DNA of 48,603 nucleotides from assembly GCA_025463905.1 (NCBI GenBank), contig JAODBJ010000036.1, positions 1-48,603 of the forward strand, given 5' to 3'. Source of the stretch: Actinomycetes bacterium (lineage in GTDB: Bacteria > Actinomycetota > Acidimicrobiia > IMCC26256 > PALSA-610). Below the pieces are notes generated by a model. The model ran no database searches. It worked only from the letters and a program-made list of their open reading frames with translations, and was not told the origin of the DNA. Positions 33,431-40,861 of this stretch are shown piece by piece. Positions within the stretch are counted from its first letter, which is position 1, and every line of letters begins with the position of its first letter. The position numbers and the translations under genes were made by a program.

Positions 33431-33449
33431 CCGCGGGCCCGCTGGTTCT

Positions 33450-33872
33450 TTAGCTGTCGCGCGACTTGGCGAACGCCCGGCTCAGGAGTGGCGAGCGTGC
33501 GTCGAGGAGATCTTCGGTTTCTGCGGCGGGTTCGTCGTCTGTGCCGGCGCGGCGCAGATCGAGGCCCGGAAGCGCGTCAACAGATTCGATTGAGAGTCGG
33601 TGGTCATGGGCGGTCGCGACCGAACGCTCGACCGTGCGGGCACGGTGGCGTTCGTCGTGGAGCACCCACCCCGGAGCCTCGTGCAGCGAATCGGCATGGC
33701 GGGCACACAGGTGATCGCCCGGGGTGTCGACATCGAGGTCGACGAGCCACGCAACCTGCGCGTGCGGGTGGATCCGCAGCGTCGCGGTTGCGAACGCCGC
33801 GCAGCCCGGCACGGCGCAGCGCGGTGACGCCTCAGCGTCGGGACGCGCGATCCATTTGGCGCGCGGTTCCAT
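33450..33872 (-). CDS. DUF3499-like zinc-ribbon protein, copy 2
   Basis: 140 residues from ATG 33872 with AGGAGG about 11 bases upstream. The core CAVPGCAAFATATLRIHPHAQVAWLVDL, then HLCARHADSLHEAPGW, matches DUF3499: a CxxxxC pair and a CxxH pair that probably bind zinc. It is clearly paralogous to the gene at 33988: both have the same core, a low-complexity linker and a C-terminal LL(S/A)RAF motif. A frame open to 34820 continues upstream, but only this part looks like protein. DUF3499 is an actinobacterial family of unknown function. Confidence 0.78.
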   Translation of the reverse strand: MEPRAKWIARPDAEASPRCAVPGCAAFATATLRIHPHAQVAWLVDLDVDTPGDHLCARHADSLHEAPGWVLHDERHRARTVERSVATAHDHRLSIESVDALPGLDLRRAGTDDEPAAETEDLLDARSPLLSRAFAKSRDS

Positions 33873-33987
33873 CCGTGGTTCGACCTCCTGCGGCACGACG
33901 GGTCGCCGTGCAGGTACGCGAGTCTTCGTGCCGCTACGAGGTCGACGCAAACCGGCGCGATCGCGCCTGTTCACGGCCCAACGCTCG

Positions 33988-34386
33988 TTAGATGGCACGC
34001 ACGTTGCGAAACGCGCGCGCCAGCAGTGGTGTGGTCGCCTCGAGGACGCCGTCGAGTGAGTCGCCCGAATCGAACTTCGGGAACCAACCGGCCGGCACGG
34101 GCGGGCTGGGTAGTGCGACCGGCGGTGGCGGCACGATCGCCGGCGTCCTCGATCCCTGCGCCCCATTGGCGGGGGCGTCGGCTGCGGCGGCGTCGGCTTC
34201 GCGTCGATCGACGACGTGCCATCCGCGCGGAGGCGCGAGCGCACGAGCGTGGCGCGGGCAGAGGTCGCCGGCTCGGGCCGCGCCGTCGAACGGCGCGTCG
34301 AGCCACACGGTTTGCTCCCAGCTGTCGAACGTGAACGTCGCGGTTGCGACCGCACTGCAACTGGGTCGCGCACATTGTCGACGCAT
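33988..34386 (-). CDS. DUF3499-like zinc-ribbon protein, copy 1
   Basis: 132 residues. The N terminus starts directly with the putative zinc ribbon: MRRQCARPSCSAVATATFTFD, then LCPRHARALAPPRGWHVV (CxxxxC and CxxH). A Pro/Ala-rich linker (about 70-100) leads to a conserved tail, DGVLEATTPLLARAFRNV. It precedes copy 2 on the same strand by 115 bases and is divergent from the homoserine-kinase-like gene. It is closer to canonical DUF3499 than copy 2. Function unknown. Confidence 0.88.
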   Translation of the reverse strand: MRRQCARPSCSAVATATFTFDSWEQTVWLDAPFDGAARAGDLCPRHARALAPPRGWHVVDRREADAAAADAPANGAQGSRTPAIVPPPPVALPSPPVPAGWFPKFDSGDSLDGVLEATTPLLARAFRNVRAI

Positions 34387-34496
34387 CTTCGGACGGTACT
34401 GCCTGCGAACGCCGAAAAGGTGGCAATGTGCGCCTCGCGCGTCATCACGCGCGGTCGTGGCGCGCGAGGGTGCACGAAGGATGCGACGATCTGGTC

Positions 34497-35300
34497 ATGT
34501 CCTGGTGTGTGCGCGTGCCGGCGTCGTCGGCGAATCTCGGTCCGGCGTTCGACGCGCTCGCGGTCGCGCTGGCGACGTATTTCGAGGTCACGCCCACGGG
34601 CGAACCGGCGCCGGAGACGCATCCGGCGGTCCGTGCGTTCCGCCACGGCGGGGGTACCGGCAGCATTTCCGTGCGCGCGTCGTTCCCCGGAGGTCGGGGC
34701 CTCGGGTTCTCGGGCGCCGCGCGCGTTGCCGGGCTGCTGGCGGCAGCGACCCAGAGGGAATCGGGCGCGGTCGCGGCGCGTGAGTACGCGTTCCGCGAAG
34801 GGACGCACCTCGAGGGGCACGCCGACAATGTGGCCGCGTCTCTCTACGGCGGCGTCGTCGCGACGAGCGGCGGACGCGCCACGCGGGTCCCGCTCGGGGT
34901 CGACGGTGTGGTCGTCCTGTGGGTCCCCGACCGGGAAACGCCCACCCGGGCCGCGCGCCGCCAGCTTCCCGAGCAGGTGTCGTTTGCCGACGCAGTGTTC
35001 AACGTCGGTCGCACCGCGTTACTCGTGGCCGCGCTCGCGTCCGGCGACGTCGACGCGCTGCGCACCGCGACGGAAGACCGCTTGCACCAGGACTCCCGTC
35101 TCGCGCGCGTTCCCGAGACTCGCACTGCGATGTCCGCCGCACTGCGAGCCGGCGCGTGGGCGTCGTGGTTGAGTGGGTCCGGGCCGAGCGCGGCGGCATT
35201 GGTGGAACGAGGACGGGCCGACGCGGTGGCGGCCGCGCTCCCGAACACGGGACGGTCGATGGTCCTTCCGATCGACGAGGACGGAGCGCAGGTGACATGA
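34497..35300 (+). CDS. thrB: Homoserine-kinase-like GHMP kinase
   Basis: 267 residues from ATG 34497. GHMP motif 1 reads VRVPASSANLGPAFDALAVA, typical of homoserine kinase. Motif 2 reads FPGGRGLGFSGAARVAG: the usual GLGSSAA ATP-binding loop has GLGFSGA, so one serine is replaced by Phe. Motif 3 is WLSGSGPSAAAL. The chain is about 30-50 residues shorter than typical ThrB. If active it phosphorylates homoserine for threonine synthesis, but thrC and hom are not nearby, so another GHMP substrate is possible. Its stop overlaps the SDR start (ATGA). Confidence 0.82.
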   Translation: MSWCVRVPASSANLGPAFDALAVALATYFEVTPTGEPAPETHPAVRAFRHGGGTGSISVRASFPGGRGLGFSGAARVAGLLAAATQRESGAVAAREYAFREGTHLEGHADNVAASLYGGVVATSGGRATRVPLGVDGVVVLWVPDRETPTRAARRQLPEQVSFADAVFNVGRTALLVAALASGDVDALRTATEDRLHQDSRLARVPETRTAMSAALRAGAWASWLSGSGPSAAALVERGRADAVAAALPNTGRSMVLPIDEDGAQVT

Positions 35301-36064
35301 AGCTTTCGGGAGCCCACTGTGTGATCACCGGTGGGGGCAACGGCATTGGCGCCGCGCTCGCTCGTCGGTTCACGGCGGAAGGCGCGCGCGGAGTCGTTGT
35401 CGCCGACGTCGACGACGCCGGTCTGGAAGCCGTCGCAACGGCCACCGGCGCGCGCCCGGTGTGGTGCGACGTGACCAAGCCCGGCGAGATCACCGCGTTG
35501 ATCGATGACGCCGAAACGACCTTCGGCCCCATCGATCTCTTCTGCTCGAACGCGGGGATCATCGTGCCGGGTGGCATAGAGACGCCGGCCGACGAATGGC
35601 AGCGCTGCATCGACGTGAACCTGATGGCGCACGTGTGGGCCGCGCAGGAGTTGGTACCACGCATGATCGGGCGCGGCGGCGGTTACCTGCTGCACACCGC
35701 GTCGGCGGCGGGATTACTCACCCAGATCGGCTCGGTCACGTACTCCGTCACGAAGCACGCGGTTGTGTCGCTCGCGGAATTCTTGGCGATCACGTATGGC
35801 GACCAGGGGGTCAAGGTGTCGGTGCTCTGCCCGCAGGCGGTGCGAACGAACATGACTGCCTTCGTCGAGGACGGCGGCGTCGCGGGCGTCGACGGCATGC
35901 TCGAACCCGACGACGTCGCGGACGCGGTCGTGAATGGGCTCGACACCGAACGCTTCTTGATCTTGCCGCACCCGCAGGTGCTGGAGTATTTCCGCCGCAA
36001 AGGCTCCGACTACGACCGCTGGCTCGCCGGCATGCGGCGACTGCAAGCAAGGTTCGAGCCGTAA
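35297..36064 (+). CDS. SDR oxidoreductase, coupled to the GHMP kinase gene
   Basis: 255 residues. The cofactor loop TGGGNGIG, the ADVDDA acidic end of strand 2 (NAD preference likely), CSNAG, the catalytic serine in TASAAG and YSVTK are all present. The C-terminal part (RFLILPHPQVLEYFRRKGSDYDRW) matches SDRs found in lipid or steroid metabolism of actinobacteria. The 4-base overlap with the kinase suggests co-translation. The stop codon is immediately followed by a copy of the dispersed repeat. Confidence 0.9.
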   Translation: MKLSGAHCVITGGGNGIGAALARRFTAEGARGVVVADVDDAGLEAVATATGARPVWCDVTKPGEITALIDDAETTFGPIDLFCSNAGIIVPGGIETPADEWQRCIDVNLMAHVWAAQELVPRMIGRGGGYLLHTASAAGLLTQIGSVTYSVTKHAVVSLAEFLAITYGDQGVKVSVLCPQAVRTNMTAFVEDGGVAGVDGMLEPDDVADAVVNGLDTERFLILPHPQVLEYFRRKGSDYDRWLAGMRRLQARFEP

Positions 36065-36139
36065 TCTCCGCTCTTGGCCGAAGGCCGGGCCGCTCGGGCC
36101 CCGCCTCGGGCGTCACACTCCGTGCGCCGCTGATCCTCG
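36065..36139. repeat. Dispersed ~75-bp element, copy B, intergenic
   Basis: It begins at the base after the SDR stop codon and aligns without gaps to 16815-16889 (about 68 of 75 identical). Differences are scattered, so the copies are not a recent exact transposition. It fills most of the 97-base gap before the enoyl-CoA-hydratase-like gene and may also act in transcription termination. Confidence 0.85.
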
Positions 36140-36161
36140 GCTTTGCACCTAGTTTCGGGGC

Positions 36162-36998
36162 ATGGCTGAAGCGCTTGTTCTTGTCGATGATCCCGCGGAG
36201 CACGTACGGCGGATCACACTCAATCGCCCCGCAAAACGCAACGCGTTGAGCAACGCGCTGCGCGGCCAACTCTTCGACGAGTTGCGCCTCGCCGACCGCG
36301 ATTCCGATGTGAGCGTCGTTGTCGTTCGAGGCGCCGGACCAAGCTTTTCGGCGGGTTACGACCTCGCTCAAGATCCGTCGGAGCCGTTGCCGCGCGCGAT
36401 CGCGCCGCGTGACGGCTTCTGGAGCCGCGGGTTGGTGGAGGGATGGTTCGAGGTGATGGACCTCTCGACGCCGGTGATCGCGCAAGTGCACGGTTACTGC
36501 CTCGCGGGTGGGTCGGAGCTGGCCGCCGCGTGCGACCTCGTGTATGTGGCCGAAGACGCGCAGATCGGTTACCCACCGGTCCGCACCATGTCGTCGCCCG
36601 ACATGCTGTGGCAGCCGTGGTTGCTCGGGTTACGACGCGCAATGGAGGCGTTGCTCACGGGCGATTCGTTGACCGGCGTCGAAGCCGTTGCGGCCGGGTA
36701 CGCGAACCGCGCCTACCCGGCGGAACGTTTGGATGACGAAGTGCTGCGGATCGCGCAGCGGGTCGCGAAGATTCCGGGCGACCTGCTCGCATTGAACAAA
36801 CGGTCGGTGCATCGCGCAATGGAGGCGATGGGCATGCGCAACGGCATCCGCGCGACGACCGAGCTGCAAGCCCTCGGCCTACACCAACGTTCGTCGCGTG
36901 AGTACATGCCGAAGTTGCGTGAGGATGGTGTGACGGCCGCGGTAGAGGCGCGAGATGGCGCGTTCGGCGACTATCGAACGCAGCGCTCAGATGACTGA
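36162..36998 (+). CDS. Enoyl-CoA hydratase/isomerase (crotonase) family protein
   Basis: 278 residues. The crotonase fold shows ITLNRPAKRNALS near the start, the oxyanion-hole region GPSFSAGYDLA and the second oxyanion element AGGSELAAACDLV. The glutamate that usually follows in this family (near the G-P-E region) is not obvious; here the stretch reads YPPVRTMSSPDMLW. The reaction may therefore differ from simple hydration. Its last bases overlap the M20 peptidase start by 8, so they are likely co-transcribed. Confidence 0.87.
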   Translation: MAEALVLVDDPAEHVRRITLNRPAKRNALSNALRGQLFDELRLADRDSDVSVVVVRGAGPSFSAGYDLAQDPSEPLPRAIAPRDGFWSRGLVEGWFEVMDLSTPVIAQVHGYCLAGGSELAAACDLVYVAEDAQIGYPPVRTMSSPDMLWQPWLLGLRRAMEALLTGDSLTGVEAVAAGYANRAYPAERLDDEVLRIAQRVAKIPGDLLALNKRSVHRAMEAMGMRNGIRATTELQALGLHQRSSREYMPKLREDGVTAAVEARDGAFGDYRTQRSDD

Positions 36999-38388
36999 CG
37001 TCGAGGCCGCGGTCGCACGCATCGACGACGTGATGCTCGATGCGCGTCGCGATCTCGACGCGCTCGTTCGCATCGAGAGCATTAGCGCGTCACCAGAACG
37101 CGTCGACGATGTCGAGGCAAGTGCCCAGGCAACTTCGGCAATGCTTTCCCGGTACGGGTTGGAGAACGTGCGCATCGCTTCCGCCGACGGCTCGTTGCCC
37201 TACGTGATCGGCGAGTGGATGCACGCGCCCGGAGCACCCACCGTGTTGTTGTACGCGCATCACGACGTACAACCGCCGGGTGTCGTGGAACGGTGGTCGT
37301 CGCCACCGTTCGAACCGGTCGAGCGTGGTGGTCGCCTGTACGGCCGCGGCTCGGCCGACGACAAGGCCGGCGCGGTCGCGCACGCGGCCGCGGTCGCAGC
37401 GTGGTTACGCAGTGGGCAGGCGTTGCCGTGCAACGTGCGTGTGCTGGTGGAAGGCGAGGAGGAGATCAGCTCACCGCATTTGGCTGCGTTCCTCGCGCAG
37501 TATGCAGATGAGTTGCGCTCCGACGTGTTGCTCCTTGCCGACGCGGAGAACTGGCGCGTCGGCGTGCCCGGCCTCACCTATTCGCTGCGAGGAATCGGCG
37601 GCATCGATGTGCGCTTGCGCGCGCTGGACGGGCCCGTGCACAGCGGGATGGCCGGCGGCGCCGTGCCCGACCCGGTGATGGCACTCGCGAAGGTGCTCGC
37701 CTCCTTGAACGACGACCGAGGAAGCATCGCCGTCGACGGGTTTTGCGACGACGTTTCCACGCCGTCGCCGGCCGAACGCGACGCGCTCGCCGCGCTTGCC
37801 GGCGAAGAGGAGGAGTTCCGTCGCGCGATGGGCGTTCGACCGGGTGTTTCACTCGTCGGCGATCCGGCCGTAACAGTGTGGGAGCGGTTGTGGCTACGGC
37901 CCGCGTTGACCATCACCGGTATCGATGGCCACCCGATCGACGGCGCGTCGAACCAAATCGTCGCGGCGGCAGGCGCGCGCATCAGCGTCCGCATGGCTCC
38001 GGGGCAAGACCCTCACCGCGCGATGCAACGGCTGCGCGCGCACATCGAGGCCCGCGTGCCGTGGGGGCTCGAGTGCGAGATCACCGAGTTCGCCACGCCG
38101 GCGCCCGCTTGGCAATGCACGCCGGAAGGGTGGGCGTTCGACGCGACGAAGCGCGCCCTTCGCGCCGCGTTCGGAACCGAACCCGTGGTGATGGGTGTGG
38201 GTGGGTCGATCCCGTTCGTCGGGCCGTTCGCCGACGCATTCGGCGGTATCCCTGCGCTGTTGCTCGGCCCGGGTGACCCCACCAGCGCAATCCACGGCGA
38301 AGACGAAAGCCTCCACCTCGGCGACTGGCGCAAGCTCGTGGAGGCCGAGGTGCGCCTGCTCGCAGAGTTGAGCGCCGCCCGCTCCTGA
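36991..38388 (+). CDS. M20-family metallopeptidase (dipeptidase/deacylase-like)
   Basis: 465 residues from ATG 36991; the longer in-frame start at 36955 is less likely because it runs further into the previous gene. Metal-ligand motifs are visible: His in LLYAHHDVQPPG, Asp in GRGSADDKAG, the EGEEEI acidic pair, Asp in LADAENW and His in TSAIHGEDES. A dimerisation insert (about 210-370) is present, as in carnosinase-like M20 peptidases. Substrate is unknown; members cut dipeptides, N-acyl amino acids or carbamates. It is convergent with the GerW-like gene, with three bases between. Confidence 0.92.
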   Translation: MTDVEAAVARIDDVMLDARRDLDALVRIESISASPERVDDVEASAQATSAMLSRYGLENVRIASADGSLPYVIGEWMHAPGAPTVLLYAHHDVQPPGVVERWSSPPFEPVERGGRLYGRGSADDKAGAVAHAAAVAAWLRSGQALPCNVRVLVEGEEEISSPHLAAFLAQYADELRSDVLLLADAENWRVGVPGLTYSLRGIGGIDVRLRALDGPVHSGMAGGAVPDPVMALAKVLASLNDDRGSIAVDGFCDDVSTPSPAERDALAALAGEEEEFRRAMGVRPGVSLVGDPAVTVWERLWLRPALTITGIDGHPIDGASNQIVAAAGARISVRMAPGQDPHRAMQRLRAHIEARVPWGLECEITEFATPAPAWQCTPEGWAFDATKRALRAAFGTEPVVMGVGGSIPFVGPFADAFGGIPALLLGPGDPTSAIHGEDESLHLGDWRKLVEAEVRLLAELSAARS

Positions 38389-38391
38389 CCC

Positions 38392-38763
38392 CTACTTCTT
38401 GATGGCGCGCCACACGGCGAAGGCGCCGAGCATCGCCGTCATGCCGATGCGGGTGAAGTCGATGATCGGGCGCACCGATACGCCGTCGGGCCCGATTTCG
38501 ATCGCGGCGACCGGACGCCCTTCGACCCGACCACCACCGCCGGAACCGCCTCCGCCGTCACCTTCACGACTTCCGCCGTTGCCGGTGCCCATACCGCCGG
38601 CGATGTCGATCGCGGCCGCGGTGATCACGACGCGGTCGCCCACGCGTACGGGTTCGCGGAAGATGCGCTCGGCGCTCACGTCGGCGATGCGCGTGAAGCC
38701 ATCAGTGAGCCGGTCGGCCGCGTTCCTCGCGATCGCGGTCGGAGGCGTCGGTACGTCGTTCAC
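38392..38763 (-). CDS. GerW/YtfJ-like protein
   Basis: 123 residues from GTG 38763 with GGAG about 7 bases upstream. The layout matches the GerW/YtfJ family: an amphipathic N terminus (DRLTDGFTRIADVSAERIF), REPVRVGDRVVITAAAIDIAG, a Gly/Ser-rich loop (about residues 70-90), VEGRPVAAIEIGPDGVSVRPI and a final hydrophobic helix (GMTAMLGAFAVWRAIKK). In Bacillus it is a sporulation protein, but homologues are widespread in non-sporulating actinobacteria. The GTG overlaps the upstream gene's stop (GTGA). Confidence 0.8.
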   Translation of the reverse strand: MNDVPTPPTAIARNAADRLTDGFTRIADVSAERIFREPVRVGDRVVITAAAIDIAGGMGTGNGGSREGDGGGGSGGGGRVEGRPVAAIEIGPDGVSVRPIIDFTRIGMTAMLGAFAVWRAIKK

Positions 38764-39053
38764 ACGTTGCTCCTTGCCCTCTGCTTCGCCGCGGCTCGAC
38801 GACACACACGAGCCGCAATGACCGCGGTCGCGGACGCGATGGTTACCGCGAGTCTTGCCCCGAACGTCACGTCGCGCACCCGGATGGTGAGATGCCGGCC
38901 GTCGGGTTCGAGCACCTCGACGTGGTGCGGCCGCGCCCGCGCCACGACCGCTGTCACTTCGCCGAACTGGAACGGAACGCTCGTGGTGCGCGACCGCAGC
39001 GTGACGATCCGTTCCCCCACCACGATCGGCGCCGTCGACGATCCCGACCGCAT
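38760..39053 (-). CDS. Small hypothetical protein with C-terminal helix
   Basis: 97 residues from ATG 39053; the preceding GTG (39056) is equally possible. The sequence is mostly beta-rich (IVVGERIVTLRSRTTSVPFQFGEVTAVVARARPHH) with a C-terminal hydrophobic helix (LAVTIASATAVIAARV) and a basic tail. Coupling to the GerW-like gene by a 4-base overlap suggests a functional pair. I recognise no family. Confidence 0.7.
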   Translation of the reverse strand: MRSGSSTAPIVVGERIVTLRSRTTSVPFQFGEVTAVVARARPHHVEVLEPDGRHLTIRVRDVTFGARLAVTIASATAVIAARVCRRAAAKQRARSNV

Positions 39054-39111
39054 CACGTATCCCACGCCCCGATTCTTGCGCGCCGCTCTCCCGAGTTCGC
39101 GAATACGAGCG

Positions 39112-40533
39112 TCAGCCGCGCAATTCGCGGCGCAGCGCGCGTTTCGCGGCGGCGGCTCCGCACAAGCCGTGCACGCCGGCGCCGGGCGGAGTGGACGCCG
39201 AACACAGGTAAACGCCGGCCGCAAGACGGTAGGGGTCGAGCGCGAGGCGGGGCCGCGCCAGCAACTGGAGCCCGTCGAGAGCGCCTCCGCCGATGTCGCC
39301 GCCGATCTCGTTGCGGTTGTCGGCGGCGAACATCGCCGGTGTCGTCACTGCGCGTTCGAGCACGACATCCCGAAAGCCTGGGGCGAAACGTTCGATCTGG
39401 GCCTCGATCCGTTCCGTCATGTCGACGGTAGAACCGTTGGGAACGTGGCAGTAGGCCCACAACGTGTGTAGCCCGTTCGGCGCGCGTGACGAGTCGAACA
39501 ACGACGGTTGGGTCACGAGCACGAACGGCCGATCGGGATGGCCGCCACGCGCCGTTTCGCGCTCTCCTGCCGCGACCTCCTCGAACGTCCCGCCGAGATG
39601 CACCGTGCCCGCGTGCCGGCACGGCGGCGCGGTCCACGGCACGGGCGCCGAGAGTGCGTAGTCGAGCTTGAACGCGGCCGGCCCCGGGCGAAAGCGCCGC
39701 AGCGAACGGGCCACTCGTTGCGGTATCGCGTCGCCGGCGATGTCGAGCGCGTCACGCGCACTCGTGTCCAGCAATGTGGCGGGCGCGGCGGGCAGGTCTG
39801 AGTGGTTGCGCACGACGCGATCGACCACGATCTCGCCCCCCGCGCTCGTAACGATCGACGCCAGCGCCTCGCTCACACGTTGCGTGCCGCCGCGCGCGAA
39901 CGGCCAACCGTCGGCGTGCGCGGTGGCGCCGAGCAACAGCGCGAACGACGTGGTGGTCACGTGCTCGAGCGGCAAGATCGCGTGCGCGGCCAGTCCGGCG
40001 AACAACGCGCGTGCGGGCGCCTCGTGGAAGCGGCGCGCGTACGCGGTGGCCGGTAACAGTGCAGCCACACCAAAGCGCGCCAAGCGAAGGGGATGGCGTG
40101 GTGCGTGCACGATGGGCCCCGACAACTCCTGCATCAACACTTCGAGGTTGTCGCTGAAGGGGCGGAACGCACGCGACCACGTGTCCGCGTCCGCACCGAG
40201 AGATTCACCGGTGATCGTCCAGTCGCGCGACACGACTCCTGCGCGCCCGTCGTCCAGAGGGTGCGCGAGCGCGAGGTCGGGTGTGACGAGATGCAGGCCA
40301 TGCGGTTCGAGGTCCAAGCCGGCGAACGCCGGGGCGCGCGTCATCGCGATGACGGTGCCGCAGAGGTCGTGGAGGAACCCGTCGCGCGTCAACGCTTTCG
40401 TTCGGGTGCCGCCACCGATTGTCGGGCCCGCTTCGAGCACGAGCACCCGCCGGCCGGCACGCGCGATCGCGGCCGCGGCGGTCAGTCCGTTCGGGCCCGC
40501 ACCGACCACGACGGCGTCGTACTGGTTGCTCAC
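39112..40533 (-). CDS. FAD-dependent oxidoreductase (phytoene desaturase/PYROXD2-like)
   Basis: 473 residues from GTG 40533. The dinucleotide motif VVVGAGPNGLTAAAAIARAG is at the extreme N terminus, followed by VLEAGPTIGGGTRT (the second FAD contact) and HDLCGTVIA. The C terminus has GVYLCSASTPPGAGVHGLCGAAAAKRAL, typical of the PYROXD2/CrtI-related group. These enzymes desaturate or oxidise hydrophobic substrates. No carotenoid genes lie nearby. It is divergent from the Rpf-like gene. Confidence 0.88.
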   Translation of the reverse strand: MSNQYDAVVVGAGPNGLTAAAAIARAGRRVLVLEAGPTIGGGTRTKALTRDGFLHDLCGTVIAMTRAPAFAGLDLEPHGLHLVTPDLALAHPLDDGRAGVVSRDWTITGESLGADADTWSRAFRPFSDNLEVLMQELSGPIVHAPRHPLRLARFGVAALLPATAYARRFHEAPARALFAGLAAHAILPLEHVTTTSFALLLGATAHADGWPFARGGTQRVSEALASIVTSAGGEIVVDRVVRNHSDLPAAPATLLDTSARDALDIAGDAIPQRVARSLRRFRPGPAAFKLDYALSAPVPWTAPPCRHAGTVHLGGTFEEVAAGERETARGGHPDRPFVLVTQPSLFDSSRAPNGLHTLWAYCHVPNGSTVDMTERIEAQIERFAPGFRDVVLERAVTTPAMFAADNRNEIGGDIGGGALDGLQLLARPRLALDPYRLAAGVYLCSASTPPGAGVHGLCGAAAAKRALRRELRG

Positions 40534-40861
40534 AGAAGCAGTCTGACGGCCGGTCACCGGCCACGCCCGGATGGACACGCACGGGGCGTGAGTGGTTGGA
40601 GACCAGATTCGAGGTCTGTTTCCCAAGAAATGGCGCGATGGAACTAGTCGGCGCCGCATCAGGCGTCAAGTTGGGGCCAGGCCTACTCGTGACTTCGTGA
40701 ATTCGTTCACGAAGGGGCTACAAGGTGAAAGCAGCAACAACCGCCCGATCCAGCCCTGCCCGGAGGGCCGTCGATACGGTGATTTCGCCCGGCGTCGGCA
40801 TCCGATGCGGGCTCCCCGTCAGTCCAGGTCGGATTGGCGCGCTGCGAAAGGCGAATTCCTG
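40534..40861. other. 328-bp divergent intergenic region
   Basis: It separates the FAD-oxidoreductase and Rpf-like genes. Apart from the CRP-like palindrome/hairpin at 40693-40714, I see one weaker inverted repeat (AGACC-N8-GGTCT, 40600-40617). No convincing small gene is present. I looked for a c-di-AMP (ydaO) riboswitch, which often precedes actinobacterial rpf genes; only loose similarity (CCCGTCAG, 40816-40823) is present, so I do not call one. Confidence 0.6.
40693..40714. promoter_or_regulatory. CRP-like palindrome / UUCG hairpin upstream of the Rpf-like gene
   Basis: CTTCGTGAA-TTCG-TTCACGAAG is a perfect 9-bp inverted repeat. As DNA it contains GTGA-N6-TCAC, the core of CRP/GlxR sites (TGTGA-N6-TCACA). 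As RNA it would be a very stable UUCG tetraloop hairpin. CRP-type regulators are known to control rpf genes in mycobacteria and corynebacteria, which makes the operator reading attractive. Confidence 0.6.

Noticed and set aside
33450-34820. A single 456-residue minus-strand protein over the DUF3499 region
   Set aside because: Only its last part (from 33872) looks like protein. The upstream half is the shadow of the DUF3499 gene at 33988 and of the divergent kinase gene.
40534-40861. c-di-AMP (ydaO) riboswitch in front of the Rpf-like gene
   Set aside because: Such riboswitches are common before rpf genes, but only isolated short matches were seen, not the conserved core.
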